Below are positions 8,155-16,362 of a stretch of DNA of 34,165 bases, piece by piece. The notes beneath the pieces were generated by a model, which was not told where the DNA came from, did no database searches, and worked only from the letters and a program-made list of their open reading frames with translations. Numbering within the stretch: position 1 is the stretch's first letter; the number at the start of each line of letters is the position of its first letter. This DNA is from an uncultured Collinsella sp. (GTDB lineage: Bacteria; Actinomycetota; Coriobacteriia; Coriobacteriales; Coriobacteriaceae): contig UQLB01000023.1 in assembly GCA_900541725.1 (NCBI GenBank), forward strand, positions 1 to 34,165, read 5' to 3'. The translations under genes were made by a program, and so were the position numbers.

Positions 8155-9501
8155 ATGGAACACGACCTCACACGCGGCAATGTCCTTAAGACCATCGCGG
8201 TCTTTGCCCTGCCTTATATGCTCTCGTACTTTTTGCAGATGCTCTACGGCATGGCCGACCTGTACATGATGGGGCAGTTTAGCGGCGCCGCCGGCATCAC
8301 CGCCGTGGCAAATGGCGCTCAGACGCTCTATATGATTACCGTGGCGCTCGTGGGACTGGCCATGGGAACCACGGTGGTCGTCGGCCACGCCGTGGGCTCA
8401 CGCCGCTTCGACCGCGCCGAGACCGCCATCGGCAACACCATCACGCTCTTTATGGGTGTCTCGGTGGCGCTGGCCGCTGTCCTGCTCGCACTGTGCCCGC
8501 AGATCGTGGCGCTCATTGGCACGCCGGCCGAGGCGGTCGAAGGAACCGCCGCCTACCTGCGCATCTGCTTTGTCGGCATTCCGTTTATCGCCGCGTACAA
8601 CATTCTCTCGGCCATCTTTCGCGGGCTGGGCGATTCGCGCTCGCCTATGTACGTGATCGGCGTGGCGTGCATCATCAACATCGCGCTCGACTTTCTGTTT
8701 ATCGGCCACATGGGACTCGGCCCCGTGGGCGCAGCGCTCGGCACGGTAACCGCCCAGACGGCCAGCGTTGCCCTCGCGCTCGTGTGGCTCAAGAGTCGCC
8801 GCACGAACATCCACGTTAAGCGCAGCGACCTGCGCCCCCAGCCCGAGGTGCTCGGCAGCATTCTTAAGATCGGCGTGCCCGTGGCCGTGCAGGACGGCTG
8901 CATCCAGGTGGCGTTTATGTTTATCACCGTCATCGCCAACCACCGAGGGCTCGTCGACGCCGCCGCCGTGGGCCTGGTCGAGAAGATGATCAGCTTTTTG
9001 TTCATTGTGCCGAGCTCCATGGGTGCCACCGTCAGCGCGCTCACGGCGCAAAATGCCGGCGCGGGCAAGGGCGACCGCGCGCGTCAGGTGCTCAAGGACG
9101 CCATGACGATCTCGGTAGTGTACGGCTGCCTGATCACGGTGCTGATGTGGCTGGTGGCGCCGGCGTTTATCGGCTTTTTTGCCAAGGACCCCGCGGTGGT
9201 CGCGGCCGGTACCGGCTATATGCACAGTTATATTTTCGATGCAATCTTTGCCGGCATCCACATTTGCTTTAGCGGCTTTTTCGCTGCGTATGGCAAGAGC
9301 TACATCGGCTTTGCGCACAACGTGCTGGCCGTGGCGCTCATTCGCGTGCCGGGCGCGTGGCTGCTGTCGAACGCCTATTCCAACACGCTGTTTCCCATGG
9401 GCATCGCTTCGCCGTGCGGATCGATTTTGTCGGCAGTCATCTGTGTTGTCGCGTTTACCGTGCTCAACCGGCGCGGGGCTTTTGACAAGTTGGCAGCATA
9501 G
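8155..9501 (+). CDS. MATE family multidrug efflux transporter
   Basis: A 448-residue membrane protein with about 12 hydrophobic segments and two homologous halves, the MATE layout. It begins MEHDLTRGNVLKTIAVFALP, typical of the DinF/NorM-like clade. MATE proteins exchange cationic drugs for Na+ or H+ at the cytoplasmic membrane. The ATG at 8155 is preferred over an in-frame ATG at 8044 because family similarity begins there; the ribosome binding site is weak (AGAAAG). A MerR-type regulator follows 56 bp downstream on the same strand, so the pair probably forms a drug-responsive operon. The substrate is unknown. Confidence 0.9.
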   Translation: MEHDLTRGNVLKTIAVFALPYMLSYFLQMLYGMADLYMMGQFSGAAGITAVANGAQTLYMITVALVGLAMGTTVVVGHAVGSRRFDRAETAIGNTITLFMGVSVALAAVLLALCPQIVALIGTPAEAVEGTAAYLRICFVGIPFIAAYNILSAIFRGLGDSRSPMYVIGVACIINIALDFLFIGHMGLGPVGAALGTVTAQTASVALALVWLKSRRTNIHVKRSDLRPQPEVLGSILKIGVPVAVQDGCIQVAFMFITVIANHRGLVDAAAVGLVEKMISFLFIVPSSMGATVSALTAQNAGAGKGDRARQVLKDAMTISVVYGCLITVLMWLVAPAFIGFFAKDPAVVAAGTGYMHSYIFDAIFAGIHICFSGFFAAYGKSYIGFAHNVLAVALIRVPGAWLLSNAYSNTLFPMGIASPCGSILSAVICVVAFTVLNRRGAFDKLAA

Positions 9502-9557
9502 CGGGGCGACGCGAGTCTGGCGCCCCTCCCCTGCTTTTTACCGAAAGGAACGGTCCT

Positions 9558-10406
9558 GTGACCGACATGCCAAGTGAACATACTGAGGGCCTGCTCCGCA
9601 TTGGCGAGGTGGCACGCCTGTTTAACCTGAGCGTGGGTACGCTACGTCATTACGAGCAGATGGGCTTGCTGGACCCGGCGCGCATCGATCCGGCGAGTGG
9701 GTACCGCTACTACGGATCGCGGCAGCTTTCCACCCTCAACACCATCAGCCACCTGCGCGTTCTTGACTTGCCGCTCGCACAAATCCGTAAGTTTGTGACC
9801 ACGCGCGATGTGGACCTCATGCAGCGACAGCTGGCTCAGCAGCAGGAGCTCATCGAACGCAAGCGCCGCGAGCTCGAACGCGTGTCGCGCAAGATCGATA
9901 ACCGGCTTGCCCTGCTGCACAATGCCTTGAACACCGAACTCGATACCATTTGCACAATCGATGCGCCCGAGCTTCGCTGCGCCGTGTTGCGCGAACGCGT
10001 CAACCCTACCGACGCCTATGCGCTGGAGTGGCAGATTCGTCAGCTGCAGAAAGGCCAGCACGAGACCTTTGTCTTTCTGGGCAACTTAGGCGTCGGGATT
10101 AGCGCCGAGCGCCTGGCCGCCGGCGACTTTGACGGCTACGACGAGGTCTTTCTGCTGCTCGACGATACCGATGAATACCTGGGCGATGTCGAGGTGCGGC
10201 CCGCCACGCGCTGCCTGACCATTAGCTTTCGTGGCACGCACGGGCAAGCGGACCCGCGCTACGAGCAGCTGCTCGGCTATATGCGCGAACATAACCTGAC
10301 ACCCGCCGGTCCCTCGCGCGAAATCGCCCTCATCGACGACATCATCAGCGACGACCCGGCGACCTACGTGACGCAGATCACGGTGCCCGTTGCCCCAGCA
10401 AAGTAA
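9558..10406 (+). CDS. MerR family regulator with GyrI-like ligand domain
   Basis: A 282-residue regulator. The N-terminal winged helix (RIGEVARLFNLSVGTLRHYEQMG, about 14-36, with GYRYY nearby) is MerR type. A long helix (about 80-120, RQLAQQQELIERKRRELERV) is the dimerisation coiled coil. The C-terminal 160 residues resemble GyrI-like effector-binding domains of the BmrR class that sense drugs. The start is GTG at 9558, with AAAGGA 8 nt upstream; the ATG at 9567 is too far from it. It shares a transcript with the MATE exporter and probably activates it. A decayed copy of its 3' end and terminator lies at about 12148-12230. Confidence 0.88.
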   Translation: MTDMPSEHTEGLLRIGEVARLFNLSVGTLRHYEQMGLLDPARIDPASGYRYYGSRQLSTLNTISHLRVLDLPLAQIRKFVTTRDVDLMQRQLAQQQELIERKRRELERVSRKIDNRLALLHNALNTELDTICTIDAPELRCAVLRERVNPTDAYALEWQIRQLQKGQHETFVFLGNLGVGISAERLAAGDFDGYDEVFLLLDDTDEYLGDVEVRPATRCLTISFRGTHGQADPRYEQLLGYMREHNLTPAGPSREIALIDDIISDDPATYVTQITVPVAPAK

Positions 10407-10410
10407 GAAA

Positions 10411-10446
10411 CGCCCGGAAGGCATCGTGCTTCCGGGCGGTTCTTTC
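10411..10446 (+). terminator. Terminator after MATE-MerR operon
   Basis: CGCCCGGAAG (10411-10420) and CTTCCGGGCG (10429-10438) form a perfect 10-bp stem followed by GTTCTTTCT. It lies 4 nt after the MerR stop codon and also faces the convergent toxin gene. Confidence 0.8.
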
Positions 10447-10781
10447 TAATCATCATCCAGCAACTCGAATCGATTTCTAGATATCACCAATGCGGCATAA
10501 TCTTGGCTTTGGTGAAAAACATGGGCAATCACAACGTCCTCGTTATCGTAGTAATAAAGCATTACATAAGAATTAACGAGGCAAGCATGGTAACCAAGCA
10601 CTGCAAGCTCGGGTAACTTCGATAAGCCGTAGTCAACTACACCACTTTGAAGAAGCTGGAGCTGACTACGGTATTTATCAAGAAAGTGCCGGGCGGTAAA
10701 AATACCATGCCCCATTAGATAATCAACGATATCGTCAACTTCTTGTTCAGCTGTAGGCAGAATCTTGACGTTATAGGCCAT
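10446..10781 (-). CDS. RelE/ParE family toxin
   Basis: A 111-residue protein of the RelE/ParE fold. It starts MAYNVKILPTAEQEVDDIVDYL, the usual first strand and helix, and ends with the VVIAHVFHQSQDYAALV strand region. The ATG at 10781 is chosen over farther upstream starts because family similarity begins there and it overlaps the antitoxin by 11 nt. Such toxins act on mRNA in ribosomes or on gyrase; which applies here cannot be told. It is the second gene of a two-gene module. Confidence 0.85.
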   Translation of the reverse strand: MAYNVKILPTAEQEVDDIVDYLMGHGIFTARHFLDKYRSQLQLLQSGVVDYGLSKLPELAVLGYHACLVNSYVMLYYYDNEDVVIAHVFHQSQDYAALVISRNRFELLDDD

Positions 10782-11040
10782 ATTTTGCCTCAAGGTCATC
10801 GAGAGCCTCAAAGGCATCACGCGCCGTGCCAGCAGCACGCTCCCGCTCGGCCACAGCTATACGAGCCATCAGACGAGCCTTAGCCTGTTCCTGAACCATG
10901 AGGTCGTAGTCCTCGGATCGAAGTACAACAAATTTGCTATAACCGTTTTTTGTAACAGTCACTGGACCAGTAGTAGTTTCAACGAGCTCCGAGAATTTCG
11001 TGGTGTCCCGCATATCTTTAATTGGAACGCAAACGGGCAT
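10771..11040 (-). CDS. Phd/YefM family antitoxin
   Basis: An 89-residue antitoxin. The N-terminal DNA-binding part is MPVCVPIKDMRDTTKFSELV, followed by TGPVTVTKNGYSKFVVLRSEDYD, the hallmark of the Phd/YefM fold. The C-terminal helices would wrap the toxin. The ATG at 11040 has GGAG 7 nt upstream; a TTG 12 nt earlier is less likely. It probably represses its own promoter by binding the palindrome at 11054-11075. Confidence 0.87.
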   Translation of the reverse strand: MPVCVPIKDMRDTTKFSELVETTTGPVTVTKNGYSKFVVLRSEDYDLMVQEQAKARLMARIAVAERERAAGTARDAFEALDDLEAKYGL

Positions 11041-11053
11041 GTTCAACTCCAAT

Positions 11054-11075
11054 CATAATTATGTACATAATTATG
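11054..11075. promoter_or_regulatory. Autoregulatory operator of the YefM/RelE pair
   Basis: A perfect 22-bp palindrome made of two copies of CATAATTATG, itself palindromic, separated by TA. It begins 14 bp before the antitoxin start codon, where Phd/YefM proteins usually bind. Confidence 0.75.
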
Positions 11076-11106
11076 AAGTATAGCTCAACTAACGAGCATC
11101 AGCTAC

Positions 11107-11156
11107 AGGAGAACCGCCATGTCGAGGACAGTCCCCGATATGGCGGTTTTACTCCT
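11107..11156. terminator. Hairpin between the two toxin-antitoxin modules
   Basis: AACCGCCAT (11112-11120) pairs with ATGGCGGTT (11140-11148), and outer AGGAG/CTCCT extends the stem. The stop codon of the PIN toxin (11149-11151) lies inside the outer stem. The plus strand has a TTTT run; the minus side has few Ts, so termination strength is uncertain. Confidence 0.5.
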
Positions 11157-11571
11157 CCGGAATCGGAAACGCACGGATGAACTCTGCAGGCGAGAAGGTC
11201 TTGATGGTCGAGCGCACAAAAGCGGCGCGGTCACGCGTGATGATAAAGTCCACGCCGGCACGCTCGGCCATCGCACGGATACAGCCGTCCTCAAAGTCCG
11301 GCTCATCGGAATAGGCGGAGGCAAAACAAGCCTCTAGGTCGAGAGACTCTACCGAGTAGCTCTTAAGGCAGTCGCGCACTACCTCGCGCCCGCGCGCCTC
11401 GCCGGCCTGTTTGGTAAGAATGTAGTACGCGTCCTTGAGAGAGCAGGCCGAAACAACGCCTTCGATAAGCCCCACGTCGACGAGCCCCTTGATCGTTTGC
11501 GCCGCTGCGTGCTCCGGCCGGCCCGGAAGCACGCAATCGAGCAGAAAATTGGTATCGAGAAATGCCCTCAT
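11149..11571 (-). CDS. PIN domain (VapC-like) ribonuclease toxin
   Basis: A 140-residue PIN domain protein. It starts MRAFLDTNFLLDC with the first conserved Asp (6). A second acidic stretch (DEPDFEDGCIRAMAE) and FIITRDRAAF supply the remaining Mg2+ ligands. Such toxins cleave tRNA, rRNA or mRNA. It overlaps the antitoxin stop by 4 nt (ATGA), the usual coupled arrangement. The start at 11571 is fixed by this overlap. Confidence 0.88.
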   Translation of the reverse strand: MRAFLDTNFLLDCVLPGRPEHAAAQTIKGLVDVGLIEGVVSACSLKDAYYILTKQAGEARGREVVRDCLKSYSVESLDLEACFASAYSDEPDFEDGCIRAMAERAGVDFIITRDRAAFVRSTIKTFSPAEFIRAFPIPEE

Positions 11572-11960
11572 AGGTAGCGCTCCCTCGCGACGCGCTTTTC
11601 ATCTTCAACCGTCATCGTATCGAGCGGCGTTCCTTTTGGCATGTTAGCCACGATATCGAGATACTCCTGGTAGTCCTCATCCTCCGCAAGCATCTCGCGG
11701 ATCTCCTTCCAGGTGATCTTGGGATGCCACATCGTACCCACGTCACGCTTGGGCTTGTCCGAGCCGCGCGTCGGCTTTGCGCCCCCGCGCTCCTGGGCAG
11801 CGTCATATTCCACTGCAACCGGGCCTTGATAGTCGAGCGGTACGATCTTGAACAACGGCTTGCTCCGCTTGAAGACCACAACCTCCTCGCCCTCATTGGC
11901 AACCTTTTCGGCCACCTGCGTAAGGTTTTGGCGCAGTTCCGAAAACGCGACGGTAACCAT
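11568..11960 (-). CDS. Phd/YefM family antitoxin of the PIN toxin
   Basis: A 130-residue antitoxin. The N-terminal MVTVAFSELRQNLTQVAEKV and EGEEVVVFKRSKPLFKIVPL are the Phd/YefM fold. The long C-terminal part (about 50-130, with WHPKITWKEIREMLAEDEDY) is acidic and probably neutralises the toxin. The ATG at 11960 has AGGAG 5 nt upstream and is preferred to the in-frame ATG at 11978. Pairing a Phd-type antitoxin with a PIN toxin is common, so the label VapB would mislead about the fold. Confidence 0.83.
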   Translation of the reverse strand: MVTVAFSELRQNLTQVAEKVANEGEEVVVFKRSKPLFKIVPLDYQGPVAVEYDAAQERGGAKPTRGSDKPKRDVGTMWHPKITWKEIREMLAEDEDYQEYLDIVANMPKGTPLDTMTVEDEKRVARERYL

Positions 11961-11993
11961 AACTGCTCCTCTCAACATATATCTTCACTGCTA

Positions 11994-12026
11994 AGTATAC
12001 ACGTTAATGTTAATGTTAATGTTAAA
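11994..12026 (-). promoter_or_regulatory. Antitoxin promoter with hexamer repeats
   Basis: On the minus strand a -10 box TATACT (11994-11999) is preceded by four copies of a TTAACA/TTAACG hexamer (12003-12026). These resemble -35 boxes, but the nearest full TTAACA copies lie 14 or 20 bp from the -10. A change in repeat number would alter the promoter. Confidence 0.45.
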
Positions 12027-12040
12027 GTGTATAAAACTCA

Positions 12041-12065
12041 TCACAATGAGGCAGCCCCATTGTGA
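12041..12065. repeat. Small hairpin in the intergenic region
   Basis: TCACAATG (12041-12048) and CATTGTGA (12058-12065) form a perfect 8-bp stem. Overlapping GCCCC/GGGGC pairing is possible with the sequence just downstream. No gene is seen in 12027-12147. Confidence 0.35.
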
Positions 12066-12147
12066 GACCTCACTGCGGGGCCCCTTTGCTTTGTATGAAT
12101 CTTCTATCGCCCCGGGACGGCACCGGTCCACAGGGTCACCCTCAGCA

Positions 12148-12192
12148 ACCTACATGACGCAGATCATGCTGCCCGCCACCACGCCCAAATAA
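12148..12192 (+). pseudogene. Remnant 3' end of a second MerR-type regulator
   Basis: The frame ends in ATYMTQIMLPATTPK followed by TAA. This matches the end of the intact MerR protein at 9558-10406 (ATYVTQITVPVAPAK), and the DNA similarity continues into the following terminator. Upstream of about 12148 the similarity fades; only short GGTCC-containing pieces may be related. The rest of the gene is missing, and the two toxin-antitoxin modules occupy the space between the intact and decayed copies. Confidence 0.7.
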
Positions 12193-12230
12193 AAACCTCC
12201 CGGAAAGTATCAACCTTTCCGGGAGGTTTT
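12192..12230. terminator. Bidirectional terminator before ligA end
   Basis: AAAACCTCCCGGAAAG (12192-12207) pairs perfectly with CTTTCCGGGAGGTTTT (12215-12230), giving A-tract/T-tract flanks on both strands. It serves the minus-strand ligA (stop at 12251) and resembles the terminator at 10411-10446. Confidence 0.85.
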
Positions 12231-12250
12231 CTAATTTGATTATCGATGTC

Positions 12251-14479
12251 CTAAGCCTGGGGCACCTCACCGGTAGCGAGGATCTGCTCGAGCGCGTCCT
12301 CGTCCAGCACGGGCACACCCAGCTGCTCGGCCTTGGTGAGCTTGGAGCCCGCTTTGGGGCCGGCGACCAGATAGTTCGTCTTCTTCGACACGCTGCCCGA
12401 AACCTTGGCGCCGAGCACCTTGAGCGCCGCGCCCGCCTCGTCGCGCGTGCGGTTGACGAGCGTGCCGGTGAGCACGAAGGTCAGACCCGCAAGCGGCTGT
12501 GCGTCGGCGAGCTCGCCCGCCACGCCAGCTTCGGCCGCGGCTTGCGCATGAGCGGCGCCCAAGTCGACCTCGAGCGAAAGGCCCGCTTGGCGCAGACGTT
12601 CCAGCACGGCAAGGTTCTCGGGCACGGCCAGGAACTGCTTGACGCTCGCCGCAATCTTGGGACCGATGCCCTCGCACTCGGCGATATCCTCTTCGCTCGC
12701 CAAGATGAGCTTGTCAATCGACAGGAATCGCTCGGCGATAACCTCGCCCACACTCTTGCCCACATGGCGGATGCCCAGGGCAAACAGCACGCGACCGAGC
12801 GGCTGGCTCTTGGACTTGTTGAGCTCGGCGATGATTTTCTCGGCCGTCTTGAGGCCCACCGGAATGGGGTCGCCCTTCTTGACGCCCTTTTTGCTGTTGG
12901 AGCTGGCGTACACGCGGCCCGTGTCCAGGCCGGCGATGTCGTCGACCGTGAGCTGGTAGAAGTCCGCGACATCATGGATCAGACCGGCGGCGATCATCTT
13001 GTCGACGATCTCGTCGCCCAGGCCGTCGACGTCCATGCAGCCGCGACTCACCCAGTGGAGCAAGCGCTCCTTGAGCTGCGCGGGGCAGTCGATGGACACG
13101 CAGCGGTAGGCCACCTCGCCATCCTCGTGAACCACGGGGCTGCCGCACACGGGGCAGACCTCGGGCATGTGCCAGTCGACCGAATCGGCCGGGCGCTTGT
13201 CGAGCACCGGGCCCACAACCTCGGGAATCACGTCGCCCGCCTTGTGCACGATGATGGTGTCGCCCTCGCGCACGTTTTTGCGGCGGATCTCGTCGATGTT
13301 GTGCAGCGTGGCGCGCGCGATAGTGGAGCCGGCAACCGTCACCGGGTCGAACTCGGCGACCGGCGTGAGCACACCGGTGCGGCCCACCTGGATGCGAATC
13401 TCGCGCAGGACGGTCTGCTTTTCCTCGGGCGGGAACTTAAAGGCAATAGCCCAGCGCGGTGCGCGAGCGGTAAAGCCCAGGTCGAGCTGCTGCTGGAAGC
13501 TGTCGACCTTTACGACCACACCGTCGATGTCGTAATCCAGGTCACCGCGGTGCTCGAGCGCCTGGGCACAGAACTCGTGGACCTCGGCCGGCGTGGCGCA
13601 GCGTGCCACGTTGGGGTTGACGCTAAAGCCGGCGCTACGCAGCCAGTCCAGAAACTCGCGCTGGCTGTGGACGTGCAGCGGATCAGTATCGGCGATGGCG
13701 TAGATAAAGGTGGCCAGATCGCGGCGCGCCGTGATCTTGGGGTCCTTTTGGCGCAGGCTGCCGGCGGCGGCGTTGCGCGGGTTGGCGAAGGGGTCGCGGC
13801 CCTCGGCATCGGCCTCTTCATTCAGACGAACAAAGCTGCCCTTAGGCATATAGACCTCGCCGCGCACTTCGATAGTACGCTCGCGGTCGGCGCCCATATG
13901 AGCGAGCGCCGGCTCGGACAGGTGCATGGGCACATCCTTGATGGTACGCACGTTGAGCGACACGTCCTCGCCCGTGGTGCCGTCGCCGCGCGTGGCGGCG
14001 CGTACGAAGGTGCCGTTTTGGTAGGTAAGGGCCACGCCCAGGCCGTCGATCTTGAGCTCGCAGGTATAGGTGACGCTACCGGCACCGAGCGCATCCTCGG
14101 TACGCTGGAGCCACGCGTCGAGTTCGTCCAGGTCCATGGCATCGTCCATGGAATACATGCGTGCCATGTGCGTTACCGGCGTAAACTGCTCGCTCACGTA
14201 TCCGCCCACACGCTGGGTATAGCTGTCGGGCGTTACCAAATCGGGGTAGGTCGCCTCAATTTCCTGCAGCTCAACGAGCATTTTGTCAAAGGCGGCGTCC
14301 GTGATCTCGGGCGCGTCGAGCATGTAGTAGCGGTACGCGTGGTAATCGAGCTCGTGGCGCAGCTCGGCTGCACGCGCTGCCGCCTGGGCACGGGCGTTGG
14401 TCGGTGCGGCGGCATCCGCGCTCGCGGGCGTTGCGGTATCGATGTCCACACCGTCACCAAACAGGCTCGATTGCTCCAT
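12251..14479 (-). CDS. ligA: NAD-dependent DNA ligase LigA
   Basis: A 742-residue ligase for replication and repair. In order: an N-terminal NAD-binding Ia domain (HAYRYYMLDAPEITDAAFD); the adenylation domain with the nucleophile Lys in CELKIDG; the OB fold; the zinc finger (CPVCGSPV then CVSIDCPAQ); the helix-hairpin-helix region; and a C-terminal BRCT domain (LTGTLVNRTRDEAGAALK). The ATG at 14479 has AAGGAG 8 nt upstream and is preferred to the start at 14524. Full length for the family, with about 40 extra N-terminal residues rich in Ala. An essential housekeeping gene that anchors the window as chromosomal. Confidence 0.97.
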   Translation of the reverse strand: MEQSSLFGDGVDIDTATPASADAAAPTNARAQAAARAAELRHELDYHAYRYYMLDAPEITDAAFDKMLVELQEIEATYPDLVTPDSYTQRVGGYVSEQFTPVTHMARMYSMDDAMDLDELDAWLQRTEDALGAGSVTYTCELKIDGLGVALTYQNGTFVRAATRGDGTTGEDVSLNVRTIKDVPMHLSEPALAHMGADRERTIEVRGEVYMPKGSFVRLNEEADAEGRDPFANPRNAAAGSLRQKDPKITARRDLATFIYAIADTDPLHVHSQREFLDWLRSAGFSVNPNVARCATPAEVHEFCAQALEHRGDLDYDIDGVVVKVDSFQQQLDLGFTARAPRWAIAFKFPPEEKQTVLREIRIQVGRTGVLTPVAEFDPVTVAGSTIARATLHNIDEIRRKNVREGDTIIVHKAGDVIPEVVGPVLDKRPADSVDWHMPEVCPVCGSPVVHEDGEVAYRCVSIDCPAQLKERLLHWVSRGCMDVDGLGDEIVDKMIAAGLIHDVADFYQLTVDDIAGLDTGRVYASSNSKKGVKKGDPIPVGLKTAEKIIAELNKSKSQPLGRVLFALGIRHVGKSVGEVIAERFLSIDKLILASEEDIAECEGIGPKIAASVKQFLAVPENLAVLERLRQAGLSLEVDLGAAHAQAAAEAGVAGELADAQPLAGLTFVLTGTLVNRTRDEAGAALKVLGAKVSGSVSKKTNYLVAGPKAGSKLTKAEQLGVPVLDEDALEQILATGEVPQA

Positions 14480-14626
14480 AGCGGCACTCCTTCGCTCGAT
14501 TTCAAACGGATACAAGAGTACCACCGGTCACCATGGCGCCGAATAACCCTTTCGAACCGCACCGAATCGGCAGCCGCTAGACCGGGGCGGATCGCGCGAT
14601 CAAACCATGCCCTTGCCGTTTCTAAA

Positions 14627-14657
14627 TGATCCGTTTTCCTCCGTCCCCAACGGATCA
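14627..14657. repeat. Dispersed 31-bp palindromic repeat, intact copy
   Basis: TGATCCGTT (14627-14635) and AACGGATCA (14649-14657) are perfect inverted arms around a 13-nt loop. The inverted near-copy at 6096-6126 lies inside a coding sequence. Confidence 0.65.
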
Positions 14658-14701
14658 ATAAGAAAAGAGGGTCTGTCCTGCGTTGGCGGGACAGCCCCTC
14701 T
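14658..14701 (-). terminator. Terminator after htrA
   Basis: Read on the minus strand, GAGGG...CTGTCCC and GGACAG...CCCTC form a stem (14667-14700), followed by TTTTCTTATT. It lies 27 nt after the protease stop codon. Confidence 0.8.
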
Positions 14702-14727
14702 GGCTTCGATATGTGCGATACGGTTCG

Positions 14728-16197
14728 TTAGAAACCCTGGCCGTAGCCTTGACCCTGGCCCTGGCCCTGCTGGCCCAGCAGCTCCTCCAAGTACTGGCGC
14801 AGCTGCTCATCGGTAATACCGCCGTTGCCAGTGTCGGTTGCGCTGTCGTTCTGCTGCTGGTTCTGCAGTTCCTCGTCGGAGCCCAGCTCGACGGTGACCT
14901 TCTTCTCTTCCTTGCCGCGCATGAGCGTGATCTCGACCTTCTCGCCCACCTCGTGGCTGCGCAGCGCGATGATCAGGCCATCGGCGCTCGAAATCTCATC
15001 GTCGCCCAGCTTGGTGATGACGTCGCCCTCCTGAATGCCGGCCTTGGCGGCGGGACCGTCCTCGACGACGCTTGCCACGTACGCGCCGCTATCGGTGCTC
15101 AGCTTGTTGGTGCGGGCGTTGAGCGCATTGACGCTCGAAAGCGTAGCGCCCATGTACGGATGCACCGGCGTCTTGCCGTCGATGATCTGGTCGGCAATGT
15201 TCTTGGCGTAGTTAACCGGAATGGCAAAGCCCACGCCCGAGCTGGAGCCCGAGTAGCTCTCGATAAGCGAGTTGATACCCACAAGCTCGCCATTGTCGTT
15301 GACGAGCGCGCCGCCGGAGTTGCCCGGGTTGATGGCGGCATCGGTCTGGATCATGTTGGCATAGATGGTGTTACCGCTGGTAGAGCTCATGGCCGTGGAG
15401 CGATACAGCGCCGACACAATGCCCGTGGAGACAGACTGCTCGTTGCCGAACGGCGAGCCGATCGCCATGACCCACTCGCCAACGTTGAGCTTGGAGGAGT
15501 CGCCGATCTCGATCGGCGTGAGCTTGGAGGCATCGGCATCCTTGAGCTTAATGACGGCGAGGTCGCTCGAGGCATCGTTGCCCACGAACTCGGCCTCGTA
15601 CGTGGTGCCGTCATCCATGGTCACCACGTACTGGTCATAGCCATCGACCACGTGGTTGTTGGTGAGGATGTGGCCCTCGGTATCGAGCACCACGCCCGAA
15701 CCGACGCTGCCCGAGCTATCCGACTCGTCGGCAGACTGCGAAAGCGAGCCATTCTGGCTGCCGCTCGAAGTGGCGGTAATGGAAACGACGGAGGGCAGGG
15801 CCTTGGCAGAAACGGCCTCGGCCAACGTGGTGTCCTCGGAATCAATCGTAATCTTTTGCGTCGATGAGCCCGAAGCGCCCGCCGTCACGGCGTTCTTGCC
15901 GCCGCCAATGTTGAGCGTGCCGCTCATGATAAGCGCGATGACCAGCAGGGCGCCGCAGGCACAGCCGGCGAGTGCCGTAATAAAGATCGGCAGCTTTTTG
16001 GTCTTGGTCTTGACCACCGTGTGCTTGTTCACGACCTGCGCACCGCCCAGCGGCTTTCCGGTCTGTGTGTCGTAGGCCTGCACGTAAGGAATGTTGTTGT
16101 CATCGGCAGGCGTCGATTCCACCTGCACACGCGGCTGCTGTTGGGTCTCGCCGGCGTTGCCCGCATCCTGGGGACGCTGGGAATCGTACTCGCTCAT
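14728..16197 (-). CDS. HtrA/DegP-type membrane-anchored serine protease with PDZ domain
   Basis: A 489-residue protease. The first 80 residues are polar and cytoplasmic. One membrane segment (LPIFITALAGCACGALLVIA) anchors it with the protease outside. The catalytic triad is His in TNNHVVDG, Asp in SSDLAVIKL and Ser in NPGNSGGAL. A single C-terminal PDZ domain (ITKLGDDEISSADGLIIALRS) follows, ending in a Gly/Gln-rich tail (GQQGQGQGQGYGQGF). The family degrades misfolded envelope proteins. The ATG at 16197 has AAAGGA 10 nt upstream. It lies downstream of the GlnR-like regulator but is separated from it by terminator-like hairpins, so it probably has its own promoter. Confidence 0.93.
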   Translation of the reverse strand: MSEYDSQRPQDAGNAGETQQQPRVQVESTPADDNNIPYVQAYDTQTGKPLGGAQVVNKHTVVKTKTKKLPIFITALAGCACGALLVIALIMSGTLNIGGGKNAVTAGASGSSTQKITIDSEDTTLAEAVSAKALPSVVSITATSSGSQNGSLSQSADESDSSGSVGSGVVLDTEGHILTNNHVVDGYDQYVVTMDDGTTYEAEFVGNDASSDLAVIKLKDADASKLTPIEIGDSSKLNVGEWVMAIGSPFGNEQSVSTGIVSALYRSTAMSSTSGNTIYANMIQTDAAINPGNSGGALVNDNGELVGINSLIESYSGSSSGVGFAIPVNYAKNIADQIIDGKTPVHPYMGATLSSVNALNARTNKLSTDSGAYVASVVEDGPAAKAGIQEGDVITKLGDDEISSADGLIIALRSHEVGEKVEITLMRGKEEKKVTVELGSDEELQNQQQNDSATDTGNGGITDEQLRQYLEELLGQQGQGQGQGYGQGF

Positions 16198-16226
16198 AGC
16201 TGCGATCCTTTCGTCAAATAACCAAA

Positions 16227-16250
16227 GGCCCGCCAAACATGTGGCGGGCC
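16227..16250. terminator. Strong hairpin in the htrA leader
   Basis: GGCCCGCCA (16227-16235) and TGGCGGGCC (16242-16250) form a perfect 9-bp stem with a 6-nt loop. On the minus strand it is followed by TTTGGTTATTT, 29 nt before the htrA start. It could be a terminator of upstream transcription or an attenuator. Confidence 0.55.
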
Positions 16251-16362
16251 ATCATTGTTCACGTTGAGTTGTACCCCAATATGCGGGCGTACGTGTACGA
16301 GAACGCAATCTTTTAGGAAGGCTTAAGTTCTGCTGCAAACTCGAAAGGAACCCGCGCCTGCG

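Noticed and set aside
12236..14629. A 797-codon open frame on the plus strand
   Set aside because: It is antisense to ligA, a complete essential gene with all motifs. High-GC coding leaves long open antisense frames. Similar frames antisense to the ABC genes (4196-6295), the dehydratase (31697-33457) and the MFS/CBS genes (28293-30248) were left out for the same reason.
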